NCBI GenBank assembly: GCA_026874595.1
Contig: CM049309.1
Location: 9,633,076 to 9,697,075 of the forward strand
Length of the DNA: 64,000 nucleotides
Direction of reading: 5' to 3'
Origin: Sipunculus nudus
Lineage: Eukaryota > Annelida > Sipuncula > Golfingiida > Sipunculidae
Shown here: positions 1-13,200 of the stretch, one piece after another
Numbering within the stretch: the first letter of the stretch is position 1
How the letters are laid out: each line of letters begins with the position of its first letter
Position numbers and translations under genes: made by a program
The notes under the pieces: model-generated
Databases searched by the model: none
What the model saw: the letters and a program-made list of their open reading frames with translations, nothing else
What the model was told of the DNA's origin: nothing

Positions 1-657
1 TGAAATGTCTACGGGAATGAATAAAGAAGTCAGTGTTTTTTGTTAACAAATAACCATAATTTATTCTTAAAACACCCCTAACAATACAATACACTAAATC
101 AATACAATTATACAGTAAAACAGCGGTATTGCAACAAGTCAATACAATCACACAGAAAGATAATCGTACAGTACCTGGATACCAACACTGACACCACGAT
201 AAGTCCTTTTTATGTAAACTCTCGGAGAATGACAGTGCAGTGGAAAGTTCTTGCAACAACCCAGAAAGTAAACTGAAGTCCAAATGCATAAAATCCAGGA
301 GAAAGTCTTTGAAAATCTATAATTGCCGCATTCTTCGGATAAGGTCCTAGAATCTGACACAGGCTTTTGCGTCCGCTGGAATCTTCTCTGCTCTGTCTCT
401 CTCCGTTCTAAAGCACAGTCCCTTTATATTCCTTCACACCCCAAGCCGAGAATTTTCCACTTCTAGAACAGTCTATAAAATCTTGCACAATCACAGTAAA
501 CACGCGTTTCAGGAATTCTCCAGAACAGCAGCGCTGTGTATCTCGTCACAACAGGCCCACCACGTGACCCCTGGCAGGCGTGAAAACCCAAGGCTCACAT
601 GACAACGAGAGCCCAACTAGCACGGATTAAACATAGAATGTTATACGCGGCCAGACA
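1..657 (-). mobile_element. LTR (partial, window edge) of an LTR retrotransposon
   Basis: It is collinear over its whole length with 53967-54626 at visibly high identity. Read on the minus strand it begins TGTCTGGCCGCG at 657, has a TATA-type stretch (GAATATAAAGGGAC, about 434-421) and later AATAAA in the expected promoter-then-poly(A) order. The 3' end lies outside the window. No primer-binding site, polypurine tract or gag-pol sequence is visible, so solo versus full-length cannot be decided. Confidence 0.75.
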
Positions 658-739
658 GGAGTGGCACAACAGGAGTTACGCCCGTGTGACATAATAAAAA
701 GAGCACCTGTAAAATATTATGTCCCAATGTCAATTTTTG

Positions 740-1240
740 AATATTCGCCATTCCTGTCACCTTGACCTCATGACTCCAAAATCAGAACGGTTCTTACATT
801 ATTGGTAGGTCATATATGTCAAGTATGGAACCAATATGTCAATCCAAACTGGAGTTATCATCTGGAAACAAATATGTGGACGGATGGCCCCTGTGACCTT
901 GACCTTTGACCCACTGATCCCAAAATTTATCAAGTTCTTCCCCTATAGGTTGGGGAGCTGTATGTGCAAGATGGAAGGTTTGGGATGAAAATGTGGCCAA
1001 AATGCATCCACTATCTTCTATATAAGTGGGTCCTGTCACCTTGACTTTGACCCCAGGACACCGGAATTAAGAGAGTTCTTGCGTTAGAGGTTGGTCATTT
1101 ATATGTCAAGTTTGAAATCCTTTTGTCAAGCAAAACGGGAGTTATCATCGGGAAACAAATTTTCCGGATACACAGAAAGACGAACAGACGGACTGACAGG
1201 GTAATTAATATAGGGAATCTGCTTATTCAAGCGGGGCCCT
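740..1240 (+). repeat. Interspersed repeat with GACCTTGACCTTTGACC motifs
   Basis: Repeating blocks of CCTGTGACCTTGACCTTTGA, then a pair like AAGTTCTTCCCCTATAGGTT, then GTATGTGCAAGATGGAAGG. The terminus GACAGGGTAATTAATATAGG followed by TTATTCAAGC resembles the end of the copy near 63,720. Confidence 0.7.
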
Positions 1241-1349
1241 AATAAACAACACAAGGTTTCAGGAAGCAGATGAAACCACAGTTGCAAATCTGATAGTAAT
1301 AACATAATTTGGTAGTCTCAAAATAAAGGAAAAATGCATCAAAAATAGA

Positions 1350-1610
1350 AAAAAATACAGGTGGCGCCACAAGTCTTCAGGAACTGAAGAAACCAATCAT
1401 AATCAATAACCGCACAGGGTTTCAGGACAGGATGAAACCACAGCTGAGAAATTGACATAATTGCTCTCATTTGGCGGTCTCAAAAACAAAATAAAATCGT
1501 AAAAAAATGGAAAAAATACAGGTGGCGCCACCAGTTTTTGGAAACTGACAAAACCAGTCATGGTCAATATTCAAAGCAAGATTCATGGCAAACCATGCAT
1601 TAATTATCAA
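1350..1610. repeat. Two-unit GGTGGCGCCAC repeat
   Basis: Units of about 155 bp with ATACAGGTGGCGCCACAAGT near 1366 and ATACAGGTGGCGCCACCAGT near 1518, each followed by GAAACTGA-type text and preceded by GGTTTCAGGA. Adjacent to the 740-1240 repeat, as in copy B. Confidence 0.65.
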
Positions 1611-1940
1611 GAAACTGGAGGTTTTGTATCATTTTTTAAATTATTTTAAGGGGTACTTACAAGCCCCATAGCTCGCAGGATATAGGCCACACTGACCTTA
1701 TTTCAGGTTTCCAAGGAAATTTCTTTTAGACCTCCCTGGATGTACATCGAGTAGTTTCTAGGTCTAGCGTTTACGATTTGTACCCTGCTAACGGACGGCC
1801 GGACGGACGTTGGACAAAGCGCCATACCTATACCTCAGTTGACTGATCTTTACTTGTTTCAGGTGTATATCTTACAAGGACCAACTATATACTCTAATGA
1901 TCAAAATCCAGTTTCATATAGCAATAAATGTAATATTTTG

Positions 1941-2277
1941 GGCCAAAAAAAAATAAAGGTATGGTTCTCAGGCACCGCCCGCATCAATTTTAAACCCCCG
2001 CATCAAAAATTTTTATTTTGATTTTCAATACAAACTTTCCAATTTTGAGCTGCCGCCGCTCCGACATTTATTTCAAGAAGATAAAACCATACAATTTTCT
2101 TTGTTTTGTAGTGCTTTTACTTATTTAGCAAGATAAAACTGTTATTTTCATGCTTTTCCCTTATCATTTGACATTTTTATCGAAACATACAAAAAATTTA
2201 AAATAAAAAAAAGCGCCCGCCCGCATTGATTTCTGAAAAAAAGTGCCTGAGAACCATACCTTTTTTTTATTTTGGCC
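1941..2277. mobile_element. Harbinger-like MITE, copy 1
   Basis: The terminal inverted repeats are about 38 bp, starting GGCCAAAA and including AAGGTATGGTTCTCAGGCAC, with the reverse complement at the right end. The right flank is TTA. The interior is AT-rich and non-coding. Three more copies lie in the window, and their TTA/TAA flanks suggest the 3-bp target site of PIF/Harbinger elements. Confidence 0.85.
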
Positions 2278-3289
2278 TTATAATAGGTGAAATTATAACA
2301 CAAATTGTAGCCTTGGTTTTACAGCTAGAGTTATACAATTGTCAAATTGTAACCGGGCAAATGTCATTTCGACCAGTTCATACAACTGTTGAACAAAAAA
2401 AAAAGAGAATAGGATTTCCAACTGCTTCATCAAAACATGCAAAGCAAAGACTAACTGTAGAGATGCGAATAAATAAAATATAAAAATGAAGTTACAGTGC
2501 TCACCATTCAGCATATGCGCCCGACATGTATACAAATATCAAAATGATAATATATCTAAGTATTAAAAAGCAAAGTCAGAGTTTCGAGAAGATAAGATAG
2601 TTAACCTAAAGAAATAAATCACAGGTATTCCAGGAATTAAAAATCACTGACTCTCTGACACGATTTTCCGCTGATCACTGCTCTTCAAGGTAAATAGAAA
2701 GTTAATGAATTTGTCTTCTGACGCGTGGCTTCACGGGGGCCAAGCAGCTTCCCTAAAAAAAAACGTATTGACCACTGGCGCAGCACACCTCTTGTTGACA
2801 TACGACATCGCAAGAGCATGGCACTATTATAAACTCCTAGATGCTTTCCCGACCTCGGCACATCTAAAATAAATCTTTGAGATGACCAAGGGCCTCATAC
2901 AATGGTGTATACGATAGGACAGTCTCATAGCATAAAATCACTCTTCGGTTGTAGTCTGCGGGAACAGACGTTGATCATACAGTTCTGCCAGCCTTACACC
3001 GACAGGGGTTCTATGACGTGTCAAAGACAGTGCCCTTGATTAGCAGTAGGCTATAGACACCCTACCTGTCTGAGTCTCCCATCATCTCCATGTAATCCCT
3101 GCCTCCAATGTACGTCTCTCCTGAGCCCCTAGACTTACAGACACGGAGCTATCTTCTTAGGCTGATCCCTATTATTTATAGAAAATCTAGAATTCTAATT
3201 CCTCGTGGCCTAGATCAGACCACGTCTTTATGAATAAAATATCATTGCTTAATCCGTGAACCTCTCACCGAGTAATTAAAAAAAAACAA

Positions 3290-3906
3290 TACTGTCCCAT
3301 AATAATATTACTTGGTTGTACGGAGAATTTTTTATGAAGACATTATTTGTATTAGTGAAAAAAAAAAAACCATTTCTGTGTACCCTTATTAGTGGTGTGC
3401 CAATTAATCGATTAAATCGATGATTAGTTGTTTCTTTCATAATCGATTAAATCCCATAATAATATTACTTGGTAGTATGGAGATTTTTTTATGAAGACAT
3501 TATTTGTATTAGTGACAAAAAAAATTCTGTGTACCCTTATTAGTGGTGTGCCAATTAATCGATTAAATCGATGATTAGTTGTTTCTTTCATAATCGATTA
3601 AATCCCATAATAATATTACTTGGTTTTACGGAGATTTTTTATGAAGACATTATTTGTATTAGTGAAAAAAAAAATTCTGTGTACCCTTATTAGTGGGGTG
3701 CCAATTAATCGATTGAATCGATGATTAGTTGTTTCTTTCATAATCGATTAAATCCCATAATAATATTACTTGGTTTTACGGAGATTTTTTTATGAAGACA
3801 TTATTTGTATTAGTGAAAAAAAAACATTTCTGTGTACCTTTATTAGTGGTGTGCCTATTAATCGATTAAATCGATGATTAGTTGTTTCTTACATAATCGA
3901 TTAAAT
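3290..3906 (+). repeat. Four-copy ~152-bp tandem array rich in ATCGAT palindromes
   Basis: Units begin with CCCATAATAATATTACTTGG at 3296, 3453, 3604 and 3754 (periods 157, 151, 150). Each contains AATTAATCGATTAAATCGAT and TAATCGATTAAATC. Copies are nearly identical, pointing to recent amplification. Fragments of ATCGATTA continue to about 4170. Confidence 0.9.
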
Positions 3907-4240
3907 CAATTTTATTTTAGCATAATCGATCATGAATGATTATGCATGCACATAAACTGATAATATATGATATGAGGGCGCAGAACATTATTGAAATTAA
4001 TGAATTATTAAAACATATACATGTGTCAACAACCTGGCTATTGACCTTGACCTTTCAATGTCCATGATGAACAAGTCGAACTGAATTTAGTCAGTCAATA
4101 TTTACTTATTTATTTAGGTATATTTCTATACATCATATATCATGCATATATCATCATCATCGATTAATAATCGATCATTGTCTGTCTTTCAACTTTAATC
4201 ATCGAATATAATTTTACAACCGATTCCTACCACTTATCCG
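3840..4240. mobile_element. Possible hAT-type MITE overlapping the ATCGAT array
   Basis: A left end TAGTGGTGTGCCTATTAATC and a right end ACCGATTCCTACCACTTA (reverse TAAGTGGTAGGAATCGGT) are roughly inverted. hAT elements often begin with such AGTGGTGTGCC-type termini. The match is imperfect and no 8-bp target duplication is clear. Confidence 0.3.
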
Positions 4241-4545
4241 TATAAATGTGAACTCCATGTCCAACATGAGGGCTTGATAACACTAGGTGTGGAAACGGCA
4301 ATATGTACCATTCCACAATATGATTCACCCAGTAAGTGATTTTTGCTGACCTGACTGATGTTTGTCTAAGCTACAGCTATAAACTTTTATTCGTCCTCAG
4401 CCGGTCAGTTAGGCGAACCGGCCGTCCGCCCGTTAAAGAAGCACTAAATGTAAAATAAACTAGTAGTTCTATCCGTGATTTCTAGGTACATCTTGATGAA
4501 ATCTCATAGTATAGTTCATAGATTCTCTCCTCTTTTATATCCCTT

Positions 4546-4746
4546 CAGGGGCGGATCCAGGATTTGGGAAAAGGAGGCCAACTCGAGAGGACTAACCACA
4601 AAGCCTAATGAAAGGTCTCTATAGGTCCGGAACAGGGAGGGGGGTCGAAGCCGGTAAAATTGGTAAGAAACCGTTTAAAGAAGGTTGCAGCAGCTGAAAA
4701 CAGGGTTGTCAGGAACCCTGGACCCTCCCCCTGGATCCGCTTCTGC
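4546..4746. mobile_element. Short MITE with GGGGCGGATCCAGG termini
   Basis: The left end AGGGGCGGATCCAGGA is mirrored at the right by CCCTGGATCCGCTTCT. The ~200-bp interior is non-coding. A related, more diverged purine-rich copy is present at 29350-29515. Confidence 0.65.
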
Positions 4747-4815
4747 CCTTTGTATATGAAAGCTACGGGTAGCCCCCCCCCCCCCCATTTCTTCTTTAAT
4801 GGTATGGGCAAAATT

Positions 4816-5060
4816 TCTTTAAAGGGGCCTATCTGACGTCTGTGTTAACTGAAGATAACCCCTTAAACCTGTATAAAAATAGACCAGACAACCTCGACTC
4901 CACCATGTACAGGTTGTTCTGCTTATATTCACGTGTTTATAAATACAAATGCATGGTGGTCCCGCAAAATAATCCAAACACTTTCAACAAGGACATCTGT
5001 CGGCATGTCAGGTGAACTAGAGTTTTGCAAAGGGCGATTTGCAACTATAGTGACCACTCA
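4816..5060 (+). repeat. Unclassified interspersed repeat, copy 1
   Basis: AAAGGGGCCTATCTGACGTC, a CTGTATAAAAATAGACCAGA-type block, a CGTGTTTATAA block and AGAGTTTTGCAAAGGG are shared in order with 20264-20510 and 41995-42215. No coding capacity. Confidence 0.55.
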
Positions 5061-5906
5061 ACTTCTGCATATATACAAATAAACCACCATGTTATACGGG
5101 CTACATGGTTTATCCCTCTGTCAACATTCCCTGCCTAGAAATCAGCTTCTGGGGCATTATAAAATCTTTCCCTTACAGGAATTGCCTGATGAAATACCAG
5201 GTATATATACTTGTATGTCAAGATCGGACATAAAAATAGTCGTCTTCCAGTAGCAGTTAATTTGACCCATTTCGTTGTTTAAACCCTATTTTCACCGTTT
5301 TATTGTAGCATGCTCGCACATATATGCAGAGTTGCGAATGAAAGTCTATAAAATGCAAACCATGATACATAAGACGCGGAGTCGCATATTAATGCCTTTG
5401 TGTTTAATGATAAATGATAAATTATTCATACTTAAAACTGTATAAATACATGTCTGAGTGTCAACATTTTATCTGATGCAAATTTAATCAACTTCAAAAT
5501 AACAATAAATGCATACGAAGCATTACGTATATTTACATTTGAATAGCAGAAAGTTAAAACTTTTGTCTGATAAAAACTTGTTTGATATGGGCGTGTTTTA
5601 AGGGGAAAATAACGTTCAACAGAGAACACCCGACCCCACCCACACATGCCGTCCACACACGCACGCACACACATATCCAGCGCATATGCATGCCCGCACA
5701 CATACAGCAGACTCTGGCTGATACATATACACGCTGATACACGCGCTCGTGCACGCACACATTCCCTTTAGTATATATGCGTATATACCCTTTTGTATAG
5801 TTTGTATATCCATTTAATACAATGCATGCTCGGGTATGTATATATATGTAATAAGATTTCATGTTCACTTATATAAGAAGCTTTATGAATGAATATATAG
5901 GCCTAT

Positions 5907-5958
<52 letters not shown>

Positions 5959-6999
5959 CCATACACATATATATATATACCCATGTACAGAGTATAGCGC
6001 ACAATAACCATTTGTCTTTATTTATTTATAATTGATAGGTTTAACTAAATTCGATCATTTGTGACTGATTTTGACGTAGAAACAGCTAGACCTCCGTGAG
6101 TTGCCATTATAAATGACATTATGTGCTGTACATTCATTAAGGGCTTGTCTGTATCCGTGATACGCCAAATAGTAAGAAATCACATGTTATCCTTTAAATG
6201 TTTATGTTGTTTATCGTCTTCGTTATCTCAATAAACATTGAATGGATAGCGCATTTACTAAAATATTAAGCGATATCAGTTAGTATTATAAAGCTCGCAG
6301 TCTATATTCGGATTCATTATAGGCCTATTTTACCTTTTTTTCATGCGATTCAAACAATTTCTATACTTCATCGTGCCGATGTTAATATATACACATTCTG
6401 GAAAGTGGAAGCCTTAAGAATCATTGAACATATATTAGCTAAAAATCAGTATTATAGGCTTGTGTGAATTTGGAAATTCTAATGGATTTTCATTTCAAGA
6501 AACTGTTAGGCCTGTAGACATATAGATTTTATATAATATTACTTACCGGTAATTATATAAGGCTTAATACATGCACCCATAAATTGAATTAAAATTTAAA
6601 AAAAGGATTCTGAATTATATATATATATATATATATATTGTATTTTAGGACCACGCAGGCAGAGCCCACATGAACCGACTGACAGTTGCCAGATGTTATT
6701 TGATCAGATGTGGCCGCTATACATATCGCACGTCTGTGAAGTGGGGGCAGCACGCACGGGTCACATGACTCAGTTGTTGTACTGCTTTGTTTCCTAAACA
6801 AGTGGGTGCGTGGTTCGGGCAAGGCTGATTTTAATTACTGGTTCCAGAATTGGAGATAAAATAAAAACTACAAATACTTTGTGACCAATAAACCCATTTA
6901 ACATTTCAAAGATGTTCTTTATACTGTTGATGCTATAATTTTCCTATTTTTGTTCTGTTTACTGATATCTTGCAAAGTATTTGTTTACTTGTGATTATG
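5061..6999. other. No gene seen
   Basis: AT-rich non-coding sequence with CA and TA microsatellites (5638-5980, 6617-6640). No open frame has codon structure, and no splice-compatible exon was found. Confidence 0.6.
5900..5980. repeat. TA microsatellite with a neighbouring CA-rich tract
   Basis: (TA)n with interruptions. A purine/pyrimidine-alternating CACACA/GCACGC-rich tract lies just upstream at 5638-5760. Confidence 0.9.
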
Positions 7000-7259
7000 T
7001 TGGCCTAGATTGCTGCACAACCATTGGCCAGAAATGACTAAGTGGGCGGAGCTTGGTGTACCACATGATCACAACTCGCTAACCATAAACAGGCCAACAC
7101 TGGGCGAGTCGGGACACCTTGGCAGCTGATTGCAGCAACTGTCAAATGTGTTTTTGGCTGCAAAAACTAGCGCCATCGGTACCAAAATGTCGTCAGAGAC
7201 AGAGCACAGAACCTTGAAAACATCCTAGCGGGATCATACAGCTGATTCGAAGAAGAAAT
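7000..7259 (+). promoter_or_regulatory. Candidate Atos promoter and 5' UTR
   Basis: An inverted CCAAT box (ATTGG at 7024-7028) and a GC box (GGGCGG, about 7044-7049) lie about 215-235 bases upstream of the proposed start codon, with no TATA box. Local base composition is richer in CG than the surrounding sequence. The transcription start cannot be placed from sequence alone. Confidence 0.4.
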
Positions 7260-7275
7260 ATGAAACCTGGAGGAG
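7260..7275 (+). CDS. atos: Atos coding exon 1 (16 nt, MKPGG)
   Basis: ATG AAA CCT GGA GGA G is followed by a GTTTGT donor. The single trailing G completes a codon with AT at the start of exon 2, giving MKPGG-D-LESDMEEEV. Vertebrate Atos proteins also begin MKP and then turn acidic, which is why I chose this start over the in-frame ATG at 8212. The donor is weaker than consensus. If this exon is wrong, translation would start at 8212 and lose nine or ten residues. Confidence 0.7.
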
Positions 7276-10200
7276 GTTTGTGGCTAAAGAATTTGCATGG
7301 ATTGGGTGTTTACCGTTGACGTCGATTCAGTGATGACATGGATGAGTCCGTATTGGCTAATTGTTCAGAATCGAACACGCAAGATTTATTTTTCTAAATT
7401 CCCCAAAATCTGTGTTATTTGTAAATGTTTAAAGCCTCAAATGATTCCATGGCTCCCCATGCCCTTATCTAGAATATAAGCCAGTGGTATTCGATACACG
7501 TTCGTGTGAGGAAAACTAGAGCTTACAGCTGTGCGGGTGCCTTATTTGATGTGGAGTCTTATTTTGACAGCAGACGTACTGTATGATGTGGATTTGGTAC
7601 CGGTATTGGGGAACTGGTAAAGCCCCTGTTGTTAAGAATACATCTCTGTTTTGATTACGCAGAAAATCTCAGCATGGGTGAATTTATCATTGTATAGTTA
7701 TAATTCACACTGCCCTGCGTTCCTTTGTGTTGTACAACTGTACAACTCACGAACAGGTGTGAGTGTAGTCTGTATATATATTTCCTTTGTTTCTGCACGT
7801 ACTGCTCATGCGTTTTAGCGAGATGGAAACTAGATATAAGTACTACGAAATTATATTTGATATGTTTAAATTTAAGGGAAGAACTGTCAACAATTAACAG
7901 AAATTAGACCAAAGCTGTCTTTATTTAGAATAAAATGCTATAGTTTGTGTAGTTATGAAATATGGTTCAGTATATATGTATGGTACTGGACACACCTAAA
8001 TGTGTGTGTGACACATGCCATACCTGTGACTAGTTAATGCTGATATAATAGTCTTTGTTCTTTGTGTTCAGACACTAATGTATATGTAACCATACACATA
8101 TTTAGATAGTACTTGTTTCATGTTGCTGTGATGTGTTGCTTTGAGATTTTTTTTTAAATAATGATTTAGTAATTTATGTTTTTTTATGTTTAATTAGATT
8201 TAGAATCAGATATGGAAGAAGAGGTAGAAGCGAATGAATTATTCCGGGAGCTGGGCATGTTGATTGTGGAGGGAAGGATTCCTGAAGAATCACCGAAAGG
8301 CAGAAGAGAAGGGCCCCACTGCCCTGTAGCCCCAGGTGAACTTCGACCCCATGAATGCCTCCCACAACAAGATCAGGTATGATTGTATAATATCTGGTGA
8401 TGTACTAATTTCAGGTTTTCATGATAATGCATGAAAGTATATTCCCTTTATATTCTAATTATATGACATGAAAGTCTGCATGATAGACGTGTGATTAGCA
8501 CAGGTGGTTTCTCAGAATGTCAAAGGTAATTGGGCTATACCAATATCAAGGTGCACCTTCACAAATGATAAAGATGAGTGGATTACATAATAAACATTAA
8601 CATTGAAGGAGAAGAAGAAATATGGAGGTTAATGTTTTGGTTGGCATTCTCTGGTACCAGGGGAAAAATTCATATGAGCTGCTGTAAGGTTTAAGAATAT
8701 TTCTGGGAGGTTGAGAAACCAATTGGTATAATACAGTTAAAACAAAGGTGACACCTGGCTCAGGTTAAGCTGGGATGCATGCTCAGAGATGGTGGTTTGA
8801 AAGGGATCGTGTGTAAATGAATGAATGAAACTAGAAATATTCAATCTCAAGAATGCAGGCCTCTGCCAAGTGAGCGTTCCTTAATGTTGGGTACTCTATA
8901 ATGGTGCAACCCATGTTTTCATTCACTAATTGGCTTATATTCTCTGGCTTATTGGTGCATATATTCCCCAAAAAAGGTTTGCTTCCACTTATTTGGCTCA
9001 TATTCCATGTTTAATTGGGCATATGTAACTGCACATTTGTGAATATTCCTGGAATTTCTTCCTGGATCTGGATCATGAGCCGGACCCACACCAAAATCTA
9101 ATCTTTCCTTTATTACAGGTAGGCTATTCCTGAGGTGCCTTGAAAATTTATTTGGATTCCTTTCATGATTGCACAAGTTATGTTGTTAACAAACACACAC
9201 ATACACATGAGGGAATGGACGCATACCCCCTGTGGATGCAAAAAATGTTATTGAATCACTGCCATACCTACACACACACATACTAAGACATGTAAAGTGG
9301 CTGATTTAGTCTGGTACATATTGTATTGCACTAGAACTGATAAATTGATGAGTCATGTGTTTGATGAATCATGATTTGCATGATGGGACAGGAAGATTCC
9401 TGGATTATTGAAAAGGGAAGGGCCACACCATCATTCTTAACCAGGGTTTAGGATAAAAAATCTAGTCAAAAAATATTTTCTGGCTGAAAAAGGGGTTTCA
9501 TTCCCCCCCCCCCCTGTTGATCCTCTGATTGTCTAAGCCCCTTGAACATTATTTTTTGGTGGATAGTTGGTTATTCTGATTAACTCTTTCTTAAGGTTAT
9601 ACAAACTTTTGATTGAAAAAAATCTTTATGTTGAAGCATAGCTAAATAAATACCTGACACAATTAAAAATCTTTAAATTAAAGTGACAGATAATGAAATT
9701 TGGACACATCACTTTGCTGTACTTTCAGCTTAATGCCCTAGGTTATGACCATTAGGGCACTGTCCTGTGTTACGCCACTTGTCTCATTGATGAACTATGT
9801 GACCTTATTTGTTTATTGGACATAATCAGTTGTTTTGCCCAGTGTGTGATAAGCTGTGTGTATATATATGACATAATGTGTATCTTGGCATCCACTAGTG
9901 TATCACCTGATTGTTTATTCTGCCAAGTTGTTTCTTTTGTTATGAAAGGAACATGCATTGGAGATTACATTGGATTCAAACCTCACACTTGAACCCTAGA
10001 ATCTAGGACTTGGGTCATTGTGTAAGCATGAATATTCATATTTATTATAATTTTTTTATTACTAATGAGGTTTTTGATATGGTAACAGTCTGAATGGAGT
10101 GTAATGCATTACAAAAATGCTTGAGTTCAAAATTTGCTACTGGTATCAGCCCTTTGTCACTATGAATGTTATACTAGTTTAGTGTGTTTATTTATTTACT

Positions 10201-13200
10201 CTTTTTCAGGGATTAAACTATAGTTTGTAGTCAGTGCAACCTTTGCATGAAGATGAAGAAACTATTTGAAGATAAAGATATTATCATAAAGTCTTCTGGG
10301 TTCAAAGCACAGAGCTTCTAAGTTCTCAAACACACCCCTCCTCCTTCCCCAATCTTATATATAATATTTTTTCATTGTACCCCAGACAAAGTCGGAATAC
10401 TATGGTTTAAGGAAGGTCGTGCCACCGCCACAGAGATTTTGTTTGGACATGATAACTCAAAGATCTTTACTAAACTTGACATGTGCATATATATGGGTGA
10501 GAGGACGAAGCCTATTAAAAACAGGGTCATGACCTTTACTAGGAGAGTGACCTTGGCCTTGAATGGGGAAAATCACACAGAATCTTAAATATCTAAAAAA
10601 ATCATGCATGGATCGATCCAAAAATCAAGTTGACCGAAGATCTTGGATAGTGTTGTCATGTAACTGGTGGCACCAGCAATTATCTTTTTCTGGTTTTTGT
10701 GCTGTTTAAAACCCTCATCAATGCCACTTAACAGTACTGTGGGCATTATAAGTCAAAAACTAATCTACACATTTCTTTTATATTATGCATATACATAGAC
10801 ATGGGTTATGGGATGATGTATATTTAAATTAGGGTCATGACCTTTCCCATGAGAGTGTCCTTGACCTTGAATAATGCCATATATGGTGAAAATCACACAA
10901 AATCATGAATATCTCAATAAGGGTTGCATGGATTGGTCCAAAAATCAAATTGACTGAAGATCTTGGATGGCTTTGTCTTCTGCGGAAGACCAGTTGTGCC
11001 ACGTTCTGTCCTTTTCTTGTTTTCCTGCCTTTTAATACCCCATCATTATTTCATGACAGTACTGTGAGCATTATAAGTCAAAAACTAATGGACAGATTTC
11101 TTTCATATTATGCATATACATTGACATGGATTATGGGATGATGTATATTTAAGTTGGGGTCATGACCTTTCATATGAGAGTGGCCTTGACCTTGAATAAT
11201 GCCATATATGGTGTAAATCACACAAAATCATGAATATCTCAATAAGGGATGGATGGAAGAAACCATAGTGGCTTACCAAGTGTCAGTAAATGCTACTGTA
11301 GATGGGGGGCCAGAGGGGGGGCTATTGTTAAAGGGGGGGGGGATTAATTGTCTGGGGAAACTTTGGCAGAAGCGCTTCCAAGAAATATCTAGTTTTAATA
11401 TGTGATGAAAATTTGATTTCCTATGGGTATAAATAAGGTATGTATAACCTGGAAGATTTGGTAAAGCCTTTAGATAAACAGCTTTTGGATAACATCCAGT
11501 GACTGTCAGGGAAAACATATGTATATTTTTATCTTGTCACAAAAATTTGCTTATAATATAACTATAAGTTATAATATAACTTCTGCAACTACAGTAATTC
11601 ATATATCAGTGTGCATGGATAACCAGAAAACACTGGGACTTGTTTATAACATATATTTTATTATCTTACTGTAAAGTGTATCATCATTCAGTTCACAATC
11701 CTAGTACATCCCATCACTGCAGAAAGAACAATAGCAGGGTTATCCTGTCCAAACTTTCCTGAATCATGGACTACTGTATCTCATGTGAGATTTGTAAACT
11801 AATTTGTTTGTACCAAAACAAGTCATTGCAACCACAGTGGTTGTCATGGCAGCAGTCATGAGCCAGCCATATGGCGGCAGCTATAGCAACCACAGTTGTA
11901 AACCTTGCAACCATCATGTGATGACCTCACAATTGTAACCATGGCAACCATATATCTTTGGTCTTTACATATCCTGCATTCTGTGCCGAGTGATATCTCG
12001 TAATGTAATAACTTATATCTCGAAATAATCATCTATCTCCTAACATTTTAATATTCTCTAGCTGTGCAAGAAGACAAAAGAGATGAGCCACCAGATGATG
12101 ATGTTATGGAGGAACAACATCCCAATGTGCATCGAGGTACTGTTATATCCAGACTGTGAACATGGTCAGCAGCTCGCCACGTCTGCTGACGTCAGTCTGC
12201 CTGGCAGCAACAGTGGCTGTCTCTTGGAACAGTGGGTGATTCAAGCTGTACCAAAAAGGTAAGTGGCCTGTTTATGAATCCTGAAAGTTTTATTCACTGT
12301 AAATGAAATTTTAAAGCTGGCTCTCTGAGTTGTATCTAGTAGTTCTTAGTCCCACCATGGTCTGAGTGGCCTGCTAGCCTTAATGTTAGCCAGGCAAAAT
12401 AGTAATACCTCCAGCAAGGGACTTCTGATTTTTTTTTTCCAGATCTATGTAAAATAAAATCTCTTTTGATGAAAAAATTGGTCACAGTGACCTACTTTTA
12501 TTAAGTTCACAGATATTTTGTATTTATTTATAAACCTTTGGTCTCATCTAAACATATACCTTTAATCTTGCGTAGGAAAGCCTATTCAACCATTTAAAAG
12601 GAACATGTCACCATTGAAGGCCAGATGTGGCTGACTATTCATGCAGATTATCAGATTGCTCAGCTGCAACTAAACAGATTGCCTGTAAATTTGGTATGTT
12701 TAATTTTTTTTGTACAAAGCAAAATTGATGGCACCATATACATTTTTCACATGTTTTAGTTTTATGTTTGATATACCCTTTATTTTTATTATTCTTTCTT
12801 ACAGACTAGGTGATACCACTGCAAGTTTCAGAGCACTGTTCCAAGCCCTGCGGTCATGGCTACATTTCTCTGAAATAAGTGCTTGGTTGAATCTATCACA
12901 TGGTACACAACCAAAGAACCTGGCGTACAGGTGAGCTCATATATGTTAATAATTATAATACACAAATAACAATGCCCAAATGCCATGTATTCATGTGTTT
13001 TATCACATTGATTTAAGATGAGATTGCTTGGCCTAATGTTTATGTTAAGAATTGCTCCACATGTCAGTTTAAAGTAAATTATATAAATGTAATATTATTT
13101 AATATTATTTATATATTATGTCATTGGTTAACAAACATCAATCTGTAAACCTATTATAATATTTCTATATCAAGGTTTGATATACATCTATAAAGTACTT

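Noticed and set aside
148-360. Minus-strand open frame in the LTR, also in the copy at 53998-54315
   Set aside because: It is shared only because the LTR is duplicated. It differs by frame changes between copies, so it is not under coding constraint.
5432-5868. Overlapping Cys/Val-rich minus-strand open frames
   Set aside because: They result from a CA/GCAC-rich simple tract with no splice or start context.
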